From Istiophorus platypterus (taxonomy: Eukaryota > Chordata > Actinopteri > Istiophoriformes > Istiophoridae), in NCBI GenBank assembly GCA_016859345.1, contig CM029126.1, forward strand, positions 14,935,027-14,999,026: a stretch of DNA of 64,000 nucleotides. Direction: 5' to 3'. Positions 13,001 to 24,359 of the stretch are shown piece by piece. Positions within the stretch are counted from its first letter, which is position 1, and the number at the start of each line of letters is the position of its first letter. A program made the translations under genes and the position numbers. Under the pieces are notes generated by a model, which made no database searches, was not told the origin of the DNA, and was given only the letters and a program-made list of their open reading frames with translations.

Positions 13001-15735
13001 AGAAATTAAAATTAACATTCATGAGAAATTTGATACATTTTTTTCATGTATTACTTAATATATGATTGAATTAATATTAAGATATTTGAATGGCTAAATA
13101 GAAGAAATAGAAAGCCTTACCCTCACACGACCTGTCTCAGACCGAACTACTGTGATGGTAACGTCATACACCTTCACGGTGACCAGGGCCACATAAGACA
13201 CTCTGAGGCTTCCTCTGTTCTCATTCTGGGCAAGGATCTCAAAGGCCGGGAGATTATCTTTTCCACAGTTTTTAGCAATGATGTATGTGCAGGTACCCAT
13301 GAAGTCATAGCGTCGGCCATCAAAGGTACGGTAGTGAGGATCTCCCACAGCCCAGCAGGTACCAGGCTTGCTTTTCACGGGCTTTGGGACACAGTTAGGA
13401 TACTCTCCATTCATTTCACAAACCTCATCGGCACTGCAGGTGATAGTGCTGCAGGAAAGGCCACTTACTAGAAAAACATAGAGAATATATGTTAATGCCC
13501 ACAGCATTCCTGTTAATTTATCTGCAATGTAAAATACTTTACCTCTTGAGTCAAACAGTCAAACCTTTTATCTTAACAATATCTGCTTTGGAACTGATTT
13601 TTTTTGGTAAGCAATAAACAGCTATAGTATGTGCTCCTTACCTGGCTCTATACATTGTGCTTGGGCACCATAACCATTTCCCTGGATGATTCCTATACTG
13701 TAGAGAGCAAAGCGGGAGCCAGGGCTGGACACAGAGTGTCTACTGCTGCTAGAGGTTGATTTGTAGGACATCTCTGCCCAAGAGTAGTCTGTCCCTGCAA
13801 CCTTTATCCACTGGACATTTTGGGGCAGATTCGTATTATCAATACGCAGGTCTGCCAGTGCGCTGGTCTGTGCCACAATCAGGGCTTTGTTTTCAAAGCC
13901 CTTCAGAGCCTCCAGTGAGTAAGAGTTGCAGAAATGGTCTGTGGACATGATGGTTATCAAGAAGGGGTCAAAGTGTCGCATAAAGCCATATCGGATGCCG
14001 TTGAAGAGTAGGAGAACCTGGATGCCATGATCGGCCTGAATAAAAAGTGTTTCAGGATTGTGGTACTGGATCTCCACTGTCTGCCCCTTGGTCAAACTCA
14101 AAACTTCTTCCCGGTTGCCATATTGGACGGTGACTTGGGTGAGCTGGGAGCCCTGGAGGAAAACACTATCAAATTTCTTCTGGAGGCTCAGGGGAGGCAC
14201 AATGAAGCTGCGTCCCCAGTTGCTTACTGGCAGTAGCTGCTCATAAACGTGGTTACATTTTGAGAAGCGCCATGTGCAAGTGTGACCTGTGAAAACAGCA
14301 ACAGGGTGCTGGGAGGCAACTCTGGTGCCAGACAGTTCATTCCTGCTCTGGAGCTGGACACTCTCATAGGGCTGGAGATCTATTACCATGCGGCTGCCAG
14401 CTGAAAATTCATGACCCTGGAAAAAGATTGAGCCTCGTGGGAAAACCTCTATTGTGTTGCTCTGTTTTCCATTTGTCACAGAGAACTCTTTATAGGAGCC
14501 ATATGGGGATCCAGCAGGTGTAAAGATGAAATATTCTGTACCCCATGCAGTGGTGGGATACACCAAAGAGGTGTCTGCTGTATACAGTTTGTAGTTGAAG
14601 GAAGTTACAGTCACATCTGCTGAGGCTTTGATTCGCACTGTGTTCTGAGACTTGCTACTAGTGTACATCTCAACGCCAGTAGGGAGAGAGACTGTGACCC
14701 CTTCTCCAGCATTTAGAGTTTTCTCATGTTTGAAGTTTAAGGGAGGAACTTCCACCGTCACTTTGGCATTGGCTTGAATAGCGGTGATATAGAGCTGAAA
14801 ACGAGGAGTATCGTAATGTGGAGCATAATTCTGCAGAAATGACACAGCAAACTCCCTCCCTGCCCATCCAGCGTTAGATGGACCTGGCAGACGGGGATAG
14901 AGCAAGGGAACACGCAGAAAAACACATCAACGAGGAGTTTGTCTCAAGTTATCTAAAATGAAGTAGTCAAATACACAATTATGCTTCATAAATCCTACGA
15001 ATGCAGAAAATATGTCAAATAGCATTAGGAAATGAATGAAACTATTTGTGCCAAGGCAATCATTCACAGACTGGCAATAAAAACTTGGCTTGAGACTTCT
15101 TGGATTGCAGACACTGTACAAAGAAGCAATATGACACCAAAAAGGAAGTGACTGAAAAATACCTTCATTTCAAAGTTAAAAAGCAGGGATGAATGCTACT
15201 CTGTAATGGATGGATTGCTTTTTTCCTTGATAACCATTGTTAGAAATTTAGACTGAGTAGCAGTCACTTGACTGCTACTCAGCTGCACTCAATAAATCAC
15301 TTTTACAGACAATATAATTGCATAATGGAAATATTATCAATATCGGTGCCTACTCTGTAAAAAGAACATTTTCTGGGCTCGGTAAGGGCCTGGGGGATTT
15401 AGATTACACTCCTGTTTCAACCTTTCAGTATAATGGCTGCAACTCAATAGCAGCTGAGAGTAAATGCTATTTGCAACAAAAGCAAATTTCAATTTAGATG
15501 GCTATCCTTTATGTGCTGCAATCTCAAATTCTTCACTAGTTTAACATTCGGGTGCACAACAATGCTATCAGCTGAGGGGGTTCAAAGACAGGATACATTT
15601 CTGCAAATTAAGCAATCACTCTGTTTCATGTCCTGCTGAGGAATTCTGAGCCAAAGCTTGAAGAATTCTACTTTGATTGATTTATTGAGCTAAGCCACAG
15701 TTAGTGAGGTTTAACATTTGTTAATAGTGGGCCGG

Positions 15736-15808
<73 letters not shown>

Positions 15809-16017
15809 TTTCCTGAATTTTCATAACTAATACTGCATTAGTTCAGCTTAAAACGGATTAAAATCATGATAAATCAGAAAGAAGAAAAACATGGATATAT
15901 TAGGCTGAAACATTCAAGTGCACAGCTAAGTCCTGCTACAGTTAAAAAAGAAAAAAAAAATATACTTACAGCTGAGTAAAGCCCCCAAAGCACAAAGCAG
16001 CAACAAAGTACCCATGG
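2846..16017 (-). CDS. fcgbp-like: IgGFc-binding-protein-like (FCGBP/zonadhesin-like) secreted multi-VWD protein, intact
   Basis: Twenty coding exons, listed 5' to 3': 15970-16017 (ATG at 16015), 13642-14883, 13121-13467, 12330-12909, 11631-12229, 10961-11528, 10494-10759, 10016-10357, 9253-9826, 8906-9105, 8419-8560, 7918-8246, 7148-7727, 6462-7060, 5562-6129, 4847-5445, 4175-4742, 3851-4050, 3262-3642 and 2846-3132. Codon phase closes at every junction, giving about 3,005 residues with no internal stop. Order: signal peptide, FCGBP N-terminal domain (about 16-429), then seven VWD modules with C8 and TIL domains between them. Six VWDs carry GDPHY and a CGLCGN(F/Y)N motif. Proteins of this family are large, disulfide-rich, secreted components of mucus, and FCGBP is known to autocleave at GDPH; secretion here is inferred from the signal peptide. 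The last exon ends at a donor in phase 2, so a short terminal exon remains. A zonadhesin-like name is an alternative, but the IgGFc-type N-terminal domain favours FCGBP. Family call very secure; ortholog assignment less so. Confidence 0.93.
4175..5445 (-). CDS. fcgbp-like: FCGBP-like VWD module 6 (TIL-VWD6-C8)
   Basis: Exons 4847-5445 (599 nt) and 4175-4742 (568 nt) cover residues about 2328-2716. The TIL begins MVCPANSHYTLCAMGCPTTC. The VWD has CVASGDPHYISFDGRRFDF and CGLCGNYNKNGGDDF, and the C8 ends QPWRSSSFC. This is the last VWD with an intact GDPH. Confidence 0.9.
5562..7060 (-). CDS. fcgbp-like: FCGBP-like VWD module 5 (TIL-VWD5-C8)
   Basis: Exons 6462-7060 (599 nt) and 5562-6129 (568 nt) cover residues about 1939-2327. 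Motifs are MNCQRHSHYEECASPC (TIL), CTASGDPHYRTFDGRKYDF and CGLCGNYNGNAKDDL, and the C8 ends HPWRTDTFC. Exon lengths are identical to modules 2 and 6. Confidence 0.9.
7148..9105 (-). CDS. fcgbp-like: FCGBP-like VWD module 4 (TIL-VWD4-C8), four exons
   Basis: Exons 8906-9105, 8419-8560, 7918-8246 and 7148-7727 cover residues about 1522-1938. The TIL starts MKCPANSHYEVCADACSASC. The VWD has CWAWGDPHYHTFDGYNYDF and CGLCGNFNGNAGDEL, and the C8 ends WRKKFGC. The junction between 8419 and 8246 needs a GC donor; it restores an Asp codon (G|AT) followed by PCKDAKC, and no GT donor near the exon end keeps the frame. Confidence 0.88.
7771..7817. repeat. (AAATA)n/(AAAT)n simple repeat in an FCGBP-like intron
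   Basis: A-rich pentamer and tetramer repeats lie between exons 12 and 13 of the intact gene. Confidence 0.85.
9253..10759 (-). CDS. fcgbp-like: FCGBP-like VWD module 3 (TIL-VWD3-C8)
   Basis: Exons 10494-10759 (TIL), 10016-10357 (VWD first half) and 9253-9826 (VWD second half plus C8) cover residues about 1128-1521. Motifs are CHASGDPHYQSFDGRLFDF and CGLCGNFNGDPKDDF. An intron separates the TIL from the VWD, unlike module 2. Confidence 0.9.
10961..12229 (-). CDS. fcgbp-like: FCGBP-like VWD module 2 (TIL-VWD2-C8)
   Basis: Exons 11631-12229 (599 nt) and 10961-11528 (568 nt) cover residues about 739-1127. The TIL begins KCPPNSHYELCGNACPATC. The VWD has CQATGDPHYMTFDKKRFDF and CGLCGNYNGKAEDEL, and the C8 follows and ends SWRTSQFC. 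TIL and first VWD half share one exon, an arrangement also seen in modules 5 and 6. Confidence 0.9.
12330..13467 (-). CDS. fcgbp-like: FCGBP-like VWD module 1 (VWD1 + C8)
   Basis: Exons 13121-13467 and 12330-12909 code for residues about 430-738. The first begins with a short Cys-rich segment and then CWAVGDPHYRTFDGRRYDF, the start of a VWD with an intact GDPH. The second contains CGLCGNFNGNPKDDF followed by a C8 region ending WRKMAKC. There is no full TIL before this module, as expected for the first D domain after the N-terminal domain. Confidence 0.9.
13642..14883 (-). CDS. fcgbp-like: FCGBP-like exon 2: IgGFc-binding N-terminal domain
   Basis: A single 1,242-nt exon, phase 1 at both ends, covers residues about 16-429. 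It is the Cys-poor beta-rich domain unique to FCGBP-type proteins and absent from mucins and von Willebrand factor. Repeated blocks such as GREFAVSFLQNY near the start and HFDPFLITIMSTDHFCNSYS near the end match the two-lobed family pattern. Acceptor CTGCCAG and donor GTAAGG are clear. Confidence 0.9.
15739..15802. repeat. (TA)n microsatellite in intron 1 of the FCGBP-like gene
   Basis: About 32 uninterrupted TA units between the signal exon and the N-terminal domain exon. Confidence 0.97.
15970..16017 (-). CDS. fcgbp-like: FCGBP-like exon 1: signal peptide
   Basis: The ATG at 16015-16013 sits in a CC-ATG-GG context directly after an acceptor ending TTCAG. It encodes MGTLLLLCALGALLS, a hydrophobic signal sequence, and the exon ends in phase 1 at a GTAAGT donor. 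The join restores a Cys codon (T|GT) at the start of the mature protein. No upstream start is needed. Confidence 0.88.
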
Positions 16018-16137
16018 CTGAATGACAGAAATTCTTCTTTTAGTTACAGAAGTATTTAAGATTTAAACTATATAGATAATATAAATGCAACAATTTGACC
16101 AAGTAGTCAACATAAACTATGAGTGATAAGTACTTAC

Positions 16138-16186
16138 CTGCTAAAAATCAAACATAATGGAATTTTTACACTTCCATCATTTTATA
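16138..16186 (-). promoter_or_regulatory. TATA box and probable noncoding first exon of the FCGBP-like gene
   Basis: On the minus strand TATAAAA lies at 16186-16180. About 42 nt downstream is an AGCAG|GTAAGT donor at 16138/16137. The coding exon starts after a TTCAG acceptor at 16018. The simplest reading is a TATA-driven start near 16150-16155, a tiny untranslated exon ending at 16138, and an intron of about 120 bp before the ATG exon. The exact transcription start is inferred from TATA spacing only. Confidence 0.5.
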
Positions 16187-16189
16187 TCC

Positions 16190-18000
16190 TCTGATGGCAA
16201 ATAAAAATGGCCAATCAGAAACATTAACGCTCATGCTCATATTCATATGACTTTAAGTAAAATGCCCCTCCTCTAAAACAAATTAAGGCAGAACTTGGCA
16301 ATGACCCATAGGTTCTGCTGTATGTTGACATATGGTAGGTGTGAGGTCCAATGCCAGCTATGTCTGTGTGAGCTTTTGTGCATTTCAACACACCCTCGAC
16401 ATATCATGTTATCTGTTCACATTAATTTGCGCCCTGAATAAACTAATTGATAATATGTTTTGTTGTAAAGAATAAGTATTTGAAGGTATGAGTAATAATA
16501 AATTTGCATTTGAGGGAAATTAATTCTAAAATTAATTCTAAATTAATTAGCTGATAGAAATTAATTCTATCAACCTTGACAACCATCTTTAGAATCAAAA
16601 TTTCCTCCTTTTTTCTTAGGTGTAAAAACCCAAAAACAAAAAAGGGCATTAGAATATTTTTTGATAAATAAATCATGCTATTAATAAAATTTTTGTCTAT
16701 TTAACATAACCCAGTTTTAAATTATTTCTTTTTTATACTGCAGAAATTCCAATGCTGCTCTATGTATAACATTAGGCAGAAATAGGTCAGTTTGATTATT
16801 TGCATACATTCAACTGTACTGTATATTCTGGTGTAACCAAATAATATTATCCGTTTTGGGGAGGGCAAGGCAAGAATATGATAAGACCAAAAATAACAAC
16901 TTATCGTCAACATTACCCAAGAGTCTCTTAGCATACATCAGTCTAGTTTGATAATGGGGCTGGGTTTTGAGTGAGGAAAATCATAGAGAATACTTGTGGA
17001 TTTTATGTCACAGATCATATGCATTTCCAAATGTTGGTTTCTTCTAGAATCTAAGAAAATACATGTTCTACTGATTGCCACAGTAGAAATAAATTGGCTG
17101 GGATGCAATTACATTTCAGCAAGTGTTAAATATAAATTATGTTTTGCTAAAATGTGAGCATGTTCATCCCCTATTTACCTTTAATTAATTTGCTTTATTA
17201 ACAAAATGCTATTCTGCCATTTATTATTATGTCATTTGTTCCTCAGTTAAAAAAAAAAATAGAATCACACCACCTAGCATATAAACCCTACTCAAACCAC
17301 AATTTTTGCCTATGTTTATATCGCGACCTTTAAACCCATTCATGCTTGTAATGCAATGGTTTTTCCTTTGTATTGATTGCAAAATAAAAACTAACATGTC
17401 CTCAAAGTTGCAGTCATTGGGTTAAAAAGGGTGGGTTCTGTTAGTTTTGTGTGTACCCCAAGACTAACAGAATGTAGTGGAGGGTGCAAAAAACATTTAC
17501 AAAAGAGACACAGTAAAAAAAAAAAATTGGCAATCAAAAGTTTGCATTAGATTGGATTGAATTGAATTTAATTTAATTTATATTGTGAAAGAAAACAAAC
17601 TCAAATATTTATTATTCATTAGGTCAGAAGCCATTGGGCTGGGCAAAAGTTAGTTACTGTACACATATTGTTGATTTTAGATTGAGGTGTGCCCTCGAAT
17701 TTCTTCTGTTGAAACATAATCCACATTAACCAGAGATGACCCTGTTTAAGAAAAAAAAAGGTTTAACTGATAAGACTGCTGCAAATAGAATGTAAAATGT
17801 TTGAGAAGTGAATGCACAGAGTTCAAACTACAAGTTTTTAAATTGTTTTTATATTTAAAACAGACATTCGACAATACACATACTTCGGACATTAAAGTGC
17901 ACAGTTATCATCCAGTGAAGCCACAGTGAAAAGAGACTAAATTTTAAAAAATATACATAAATAAGTGGATACATGCACAGTACTGTTGTTGTGGAGAGGA
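16190..18000. other. Interval between the two FCGBP-like copies
   Basis: AT-rich sequence with no convincing exon. It should contain the upstream promoter of the intact gene and any remnant of the terminal exon of the decayed copy. One possible remnant is an acceptor-like TTCTTAAACAG at about 17,735-17,745 on the minus strand, followed by a short frame and stop. Confidence 0.5.
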
Positions 18001-18824
18001 TCACTTACCAGCCAGGAAAGTCAGGGAAAACCCAGGGCTCGACTGAACTGTGAGAGCACAGGTCATTAAGGTATCTACAGAGACCACACAATCTGCTTGA
18101 GCACCAGAGACAGACCTTGACTGTCACCATGGTAAAACCAATCTCCATCTCCAACTCAGACTCCATCCATGTGTCTCTCCTCAAGATCACTGTGACCTCT
18201 GATTTGTCCTGGTTCACACCAGATGACAGGGACACCACTGATGCCAAATGTAAGGGACAGAAACACAGTGTCCATTCACCTGCAGGATGCAACAGTCAGG
18301 ATAAACACTGGAAAGTGTTTTAGTTTATGGCCATCAAAATCCACAGTGGTGTGATACCTTCACCTTGCCTTCCTGTATGGAAACTGATAATCCATGCAGG
18401 AGGGTCTAAAACACAGGGACAGGCCATCACAACATCCATCAGGCTTAACCACTGTCCACTGGCCTCATTGCAAAGTGACATCAGACTGTCAGATAACTCA
18501 GGTTCCAAGCTCGGCTGCTGCCCACTGACAGTCGAGATTCGGAGGCTACTCCAGAGTTTCCAAACTGCAGGTCTATCATAACAGCCCCAGAAACCATTCC
18601 TCAGAGCACATTGCTGCCCTGGGTTGCATCCTGCCTCCTCACATATTACCCCACCCAAAGTATGGCACCAGCATTTCCTTGTGCAGTCTTGAGTTTACAG
18701 ATGCTCATCAATCTAAGAAGGTAAGAGAGAAAACAAATTCTGCATTAGAACTTTGATTACAGATAACATGTTCTCTTGAGAGTGTACATAGTATCTACTG
18801 AGTGTATTAAGCCTATATTCACCT

Positions 18825-18889
<65 letters not shown>

Positions 18890-19070
18890 ATGGCGAACAG
18901 ACCCACACTGACTGCAAGGTACATATTTGTTCCAATCAAACACATTTCCATTGTTGCACTGGCAACCTTTTGCACAGCCAGTTGCTGAGGAAACAGGCAA
19001 GAGCAGAACAGGGCACGAGTTAGAGCTGGAGTCAACACACTCCCTGGGCTGCTGCTGTCAGGACACTGGA
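18001..19070 (-). pseudogene. Decayed 3'-terminal module (TIL, degenerate VWD) of the second copy
   Basis: A TIL at about 18.89-19.0 kb (GCAKGCQCNNGNVFDWNKY) is interrupted by a TA microsatellite. At 18.32-18.66 kb a frame reads CNPGQQCALRNGFWGCYDRP and later LCNEASGQWLSLMDVVMAC, matching exon 19 of the intact gene (LCDEATELWFRVVVDVRVC). At 18.01-18.29 kb the last exon ends PDFPGW at a GTAAGT donor, matching GDFSRW at a GTGAGT donor in the intact gene. Confidence 0.75.
18827..18887. repeat. (AT)n microsatellite inside a TIL exon of the decayed FCGBP-like copy
   Basis: About 30 AT units immediately follow sequence coding CSQCGSVRHG, the end of a TIL. The repeat replaces the exon end where a donor would be expected. 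Confidence 0.95.
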
Positions 19071-19149
19071 GAGGTGAAAATACAAGTCATTTAGATCGGA
19101 TCATATACTCGTCATTTAAACCATGATCACAATTATTCACTTACATCAG

Positions 19150-20600
19150 GGACAGTTCTCTCTCCATGGCCCTACTGGTATTCCCTTGGCCTGGCAGGCT
19201 CCAGAATATGATTCCAGTGCTAAACAAGTGGCCATGTACCCTGCCCCAGCAGAAACTGCCCTAATGCACAAACCTGTGTAAATATCATGCTCCACATCAC
19301 TGTTCTAATAATAGTTCAGTTCAAAGCTAGTGTCAAACAGGATATCACAGAGTATGCTTTCATGTTGGCATGGGCTGCACTGGTCACGCTACCTCCCACA
19401 AGTGACAGAGCAATGCTGTCCAGGAGCTTCTACTATCAAGCTGTGAAGGAGCTCTGCAAAGCTTCCGGCAAGATGACTATTTCACTGTTCCAAGTCATCA
19501 GTATTTGTCCGCAATGAAGTTCTCATCGAGGCCTGAAACTGTGGCATCATGTACCTGCAGTACAGTTAACCTGAGGTACTGGGTAGAAGACAAGTCAATT
19601 CCCATCCCAGATCTGTTGCCAACTTGGTAAGCTTCAAGTTCTCCATTGTTGACAGGGCACACTGCATTCTTCTCCATTTATCTGAAAGCACTGATACCAG
19701 TTAAAGATAAGTTTTTGTAAACTCTTTAAATCCACACAAGATAGCAGAACCTACTTGTATTCTCCATACAGTTTCAGGGTCAATGGACACTTCTAGTGGG
19801 AGCAAATGAAATACTAGTCTGCTGATTGTCAGAAGGCCATCACTGTCTTTTTTTTTTAAAGCTAAATAGCACAGAAAAGTCATTGTATGGCTTTAGAGAA
19901 GAGGGCTGACACTAGGTACAAGCACTGGGGTGAGGCAGAATAACACCCCCAAAAGTAATACAGCTAAAGCCAGCAAACACTCTGCACAGTATGTACTGCA
20001 AGACAAGGCCATTCTTTCCTGAAAAGCTTTTCATGACATTGTAAGTCATTTCTTCTCTGTTACAGTTGCCCCTTTTCTTAGAGTAGAAGTGGCCAGCAGG
20101 GTGATACTGTCCCACATGCATGCAGCCACAGTCAGAAACCAGCACACATTGGCCATCACTCGGGACATAGCCAGGGACACATTGACACCCCTCGTCACTA
20201 CCTCTACTACAGTTTACTGGAGAGGACAGCTCTGGACATGCAACAGGACAGCGAAGTCCACAAAGCTCATAGTGGCTATTTTCAGGGCATGACATACATA
20301 GGAAGGGGGAATGGTAAATAAGTCTCACTTCAACAAAGGAATTTTTATCATGTGCCATATTCTATCTACACAATCAATATACTTCCATTCTACAGAATCT
20401 GTCCTTTTCCCCCCATGCATCTAAAATGTGTGTTCTTAACTTTCAACCCGTTGACTTTCATGGTGTGAATGTCTCAGTGCACCCTAAAGGGTGTCAGACC
20501 TAATGCTGGCCCTTTGCTGGCTGCTAGCAGATAGGTACAGGTAAAATCAAAGTCATAGCTGAGCCCATCAAAGGTGCATTAGTGCTGCCTTCCCTGGGTC
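19150..20600 (-). pseudogene. Decayed VWD fragments and TIL (20.6-19.2 kb)
   Basis: Near 20.44-20.59 kb a VWD start reads CTFDGLSYDFDFTCTYLLAA, preceded by a stop where the GDPH should be (GRQH then stop). A TIL at 20.08-20.30 kb reads MSCPENSHYELCGLRCPVAC and VLVSDCGCMHVGQYHPAGHF in one open frame. C8-like remains lie around 19.15-19.5 kb. Coordinates are approximate. Confidence 0.6.
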
Positions 20601-21169
20601 CAGCACAGGCCCTGATGGCTAACAGAGACAGGCGCACCATTCCTCAGGACACATTTTTCTGTTTCATCACACTATCTCTCACATGGATCTGGGATTTGCT
20701 CTGCTTAAGAGATAAACACACTAATTTTAGTTTTAACCCAAAAAAGAAACATATGCTCTGGCAAGCAAATCAGTATCTAAAATATTTTCTCAGTTGAAAT
20801 GCTCACCATCCTTGTTGCAGTCCATATCTCCATCTACAATTATACAGCTGTGGAGTGGAGGACATGTGTATTTCCCACAGACAAGAGGTGACCAACAGGT
20901 GCTGTTAACAGTGTGGTTTTGGAGAAGTTTGCACTCAGAGACCTGAAAATAAACAAAGACAGAAACCAGTACTTAACATTAGAATGTGTTTACTAAAGAG
21001 ATAAAATATTAAATTGAATAAGATTCTCATTTCCAATATTGCAAGCAAATGGTCTGATAGAAAAAAACTATAGGTCAAAAAAATCAACCTTTTTCCTATA
21101 ACCTGCACACAAAACACTACTCTGACCTAAAACCTACTGCTGTCCTGTATGCAGCAACACTGCTCACCG

Positions 21170-22150
21170 GGTACACAGGCATGGCCATCATAAAGGTGTT
21201 TGTTATCACACTGGCAACCTTCCTCACAGTCTCTGGGACATTGCACTGCCTAGCTAATCTCAGGACACAATGAGGAGCAAGCATTGGCACACTTGCTTTA
21301 GTGGCTGAATTAAGGCCACTGATAAGCTGTAAAATACCGTAGTGTCTGTCTGTAGTGTATCATTTTATTACATTTTATTTGAAAAAATTCCATTCAATAA
21401 AAACCTCAGTAATAATTTTCCAAGCTTTTAGACTTGGCACAGCCTGCGGTGTTTCTCCAGAGGTCAGCCACCGCCCCCTGCTAACTTACATGCTGTGACA
21501 TAGGCCCAGAGTGCATCACGCAGGGCCCTGCTCTGTCCCCTTCTCTGGTTTTGCAGGTCTGTAAGAAGCTCAGCTGACTGTGTTGTCTTGATAGTTATCC
21601 ATCAGTTTTTATGATTTACATTGAAAATGTTCTGGGAGAATGGCAGGTTCTCATAAACTCCGTTAACCTGAGAGAAAAGGAAATCACCTCATCACACACA
21701 TAAGCATGATATAAAATAAAGTGTGTGTGTTCTGAAAAGTTACTTTACAGTTCATGTTAAAAGATGAACAATACGTCATGTTGAAGCTTGTGAAATAACT
21801 ACAGGAAGAGCTATGGATGTCTTCACATACATTTTATTGAGTTGCAGGTAGATCTGCCTTCCCTCACTGTGGTTGCCTCTTGCAGCCATCAAAACAGGCT
21901 CCACATTCAGTTTCTCGAGAGAGCATGTCTGCACCGGAATGTGGTTACATGAACCGTGAAATTCAAACACCTGTCCATCAAACGTGGTGTATTGGGATCC
22001 ATCAACAGAGCAATGCGCCACCTGGGTTTGGGGTGGCAACCTCGAACCCCCCGAATAAGCTTACACTCCTCATCCTCTCCACAGGAGACATTTTGACAAG
22101 TCATGTGTTCCCCAGCATAACATAAACAGCTCTGTTCACATGTAGACACC
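21170..22150 (-). pseudogene. Decayed VWD module 6 fragments
   Basis: At 21.90-22.15 kb one frame reads CEQSCLCYAGEHMTCQNVSC, the end of a TIL. After a shift, VDGSQYTTFDGQVFEFHGSC gives the VWD start with GDPH replaced by DGSQ. A weak C8-like stretch lies near 21.44-21.68 kb and TIL cysteines near 21.17-21.32 kb. The CGLCGN part was not found. Confidence 0.6.
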
Positions 22151-22758
22151 TCCTGTCACGCCCTGTGCTACTCTCCATGGTGAAAGCAACCGCGGTCTTC
22201 TGGATTTAGACCCTCCCTATTGTTCTGAGGCATCTCTACTGTGTTCCTCCGCCAGCCAAGGCAGAGGTGAACAGAGGCAGAACTCATATTGTAACTGGTC
22301 CTGGAGGGACAGGACAGGTCAGTACAGATACAGAGAGAAATCAGTCACTTAGGACAGAAAGACAGAAAATTGCTCTGAATATTAGGGTTGACCAGTGATG
22401 CATTAGTACCATCTAGTGGTCCAATAGCATCTTAAAAGGCTGTGGCCTCAATACCAATGAGTCACAGCACACCAATTTATAGTAAAAACCTCACAATAAA
22501 TACACGAGGGAACAAACTTTACAGTATGTGCATACAGTTTACTGACTTGAACTAAAATAATAACCACTCTTTTCCTTATGTTACATGATCAATATCAGTA
22601 TCAACAGTCTAAGTATGATGAAAGGTTGTGTGCTTGCACAGGCATTTGCAAACTGTCCATATTTAATTTGGTATGCAAAGGTGCTAAACTCCAAACAGCA
22701 CACAGTTACAATTGAGGATATTAATTCAATTCACTTGCCCAACAGAGCTGGGAGCACA

Positions 22759-24045
22759 TTAACACTCACAGCAGAATCCAGTACTCCTCCAGGCATAAAT
22801 TGTAGCCTTGTGGGAAAGACAGACAGCAGTACACTCTGCCAGGGACTGACACAGTTCAGGCTGGAGACCTCCATGAAGACACAGGTCAGTGACGCAGTGC
22901 TTGTAAAAGCTGGAGGGGTCCACTTTGCCATGGCAGTGTCTGAATGGTCCATTAACTTCCCGAATTTCCCCGCAAGCCTCTGGTCCAGAGAAGCAGACCA
23001 AATGCTCAGATGAACATTTTGGACAACTTCCTCCTGCACAGCCCTCCGCACAACAAGGATCCTGCCCACTTCTCCACGCTTCACCATAACACTCAGGACT
23101 GAAATGTTCCTGTGTGCTATTTGCTGTAAGGTCATTGGCGGGATCAGAGTTGAAGTTACGGGTAGGGTCGTCCACAAGTAGCACTAGCATATTTATGGTA
23201 GAGACTAATATTAACTATGCCCTCTATGCTGAGACTAAATTCAAAGCCCATGTCTGTGTAGATGTAAGTGTGCAGTCCTAAAGAATAAGCTGGTGCAGTT
23301 TGGGTGAAGTGAAACGGCATGTTCCTCCATCAACCTGTAGGCGGTGCCAAAATTGCATTTGAAAGTCAGCAAAGGGCAACACATTATCAAGATTAATCTT
23401 TGTCAAGTTTTGTGTGATTATTAGATCATTGTACATGACCTATTACAGTGTCAAAAATATTTTGTTTGACATGACCTTTAAAAAAAGTTAAGAAACAGAC
23501 AGCGGGAAGATACTAGCAATCACCTCAATGTTCTCAGTCTTTTTGCCGTTCAGCTTCAAAAGTACAATTTATAATTTTTACAACTTTTAAGTGTCATCAA
23601 GTCCTTGTTTCTGTTCACATATGCCCAGTAACTGGTATAGACAGGTGCCATGCAAATAATAGTCATAGTGGTCAAAGGTGAACATGTGATGTCTGGTGTA
23701 TAGCTTCCGACTCCATCTTGAAGACCACAGTATTCATCGGGACTGCATGAATCCAAATGGCTTTGCGTCTGATCAGTGTGGGGGTCACAAACACACTGTT
23801 CAGTGTATCGCTCAACAGCCCAGAGGGTCTGGTTCCTGTGATAACTGCAGCCACTGTGAGTGCAGCCACACTGGGACATTGGACCACAGGTGTTCCCTTC
23901 CCAGACAAACCCTGTTTTGCAGGTCTCCACTCAAGCCAGAGAGCAGGGGCTTGAAATTAATGGGTCCTCACAGGTGGCAGGGCAGGCTGAACCACAGGAC
24001 TCAAAATGGCTATTTGGTGGGCAGGACAAGGCTGGTACACTAAGA
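22759..24045 (-). pseudogene. Decayed VWD module 5 fragments with intact C8
   Basis: A TIL start SCPPNSHFESCGSACPATC at 23.95-24.03 kb runs into a stop. It resumes at 23.72-23.93 kb with TGFVWEGNTCGPMSQCGC. The VWD start appears as RHHMFTFDHYDYYLHGTC near 23.63-23.69 kb. From 23.19 to 22.76 kb the frame is open through a complete C8 ending YAWRSTGFCC, with a GTGAGT donor in the usual place. Confidence 0.75.
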
Positions 24046-24359
24046 ATGAAGACAAGGAGAATAAACAACAATATGGTGGTAAAATGGCATGCATTAGATG
24101 GCAAGTTTCCTGACACACTGTATATAAATTGGAATGTTAAGTATAATAGTCATGATTGGAGCCAATTAAAACAGCTGTACCTGGGAAAATTTCATGAAAG
24201 ATCTCAGTTTAGTCATGTGTGAAAGCATATCCGCATGTAAAAATGAAAAGAAACAAAAATAACTGTAACCAATAATTATGTGTGGATTTGTATGACCTTT
24301 TAAAATTGCAAGTAGCCAATTCATAACTTTGCTTCATAGTAATACAAATTTGCTTATGG

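Noticed and set aside
18713..19038. Open frames with Tyr-Ile repeats on both strands
   Set aside because: They are products of the AT microsatellite inside a decayed exon.
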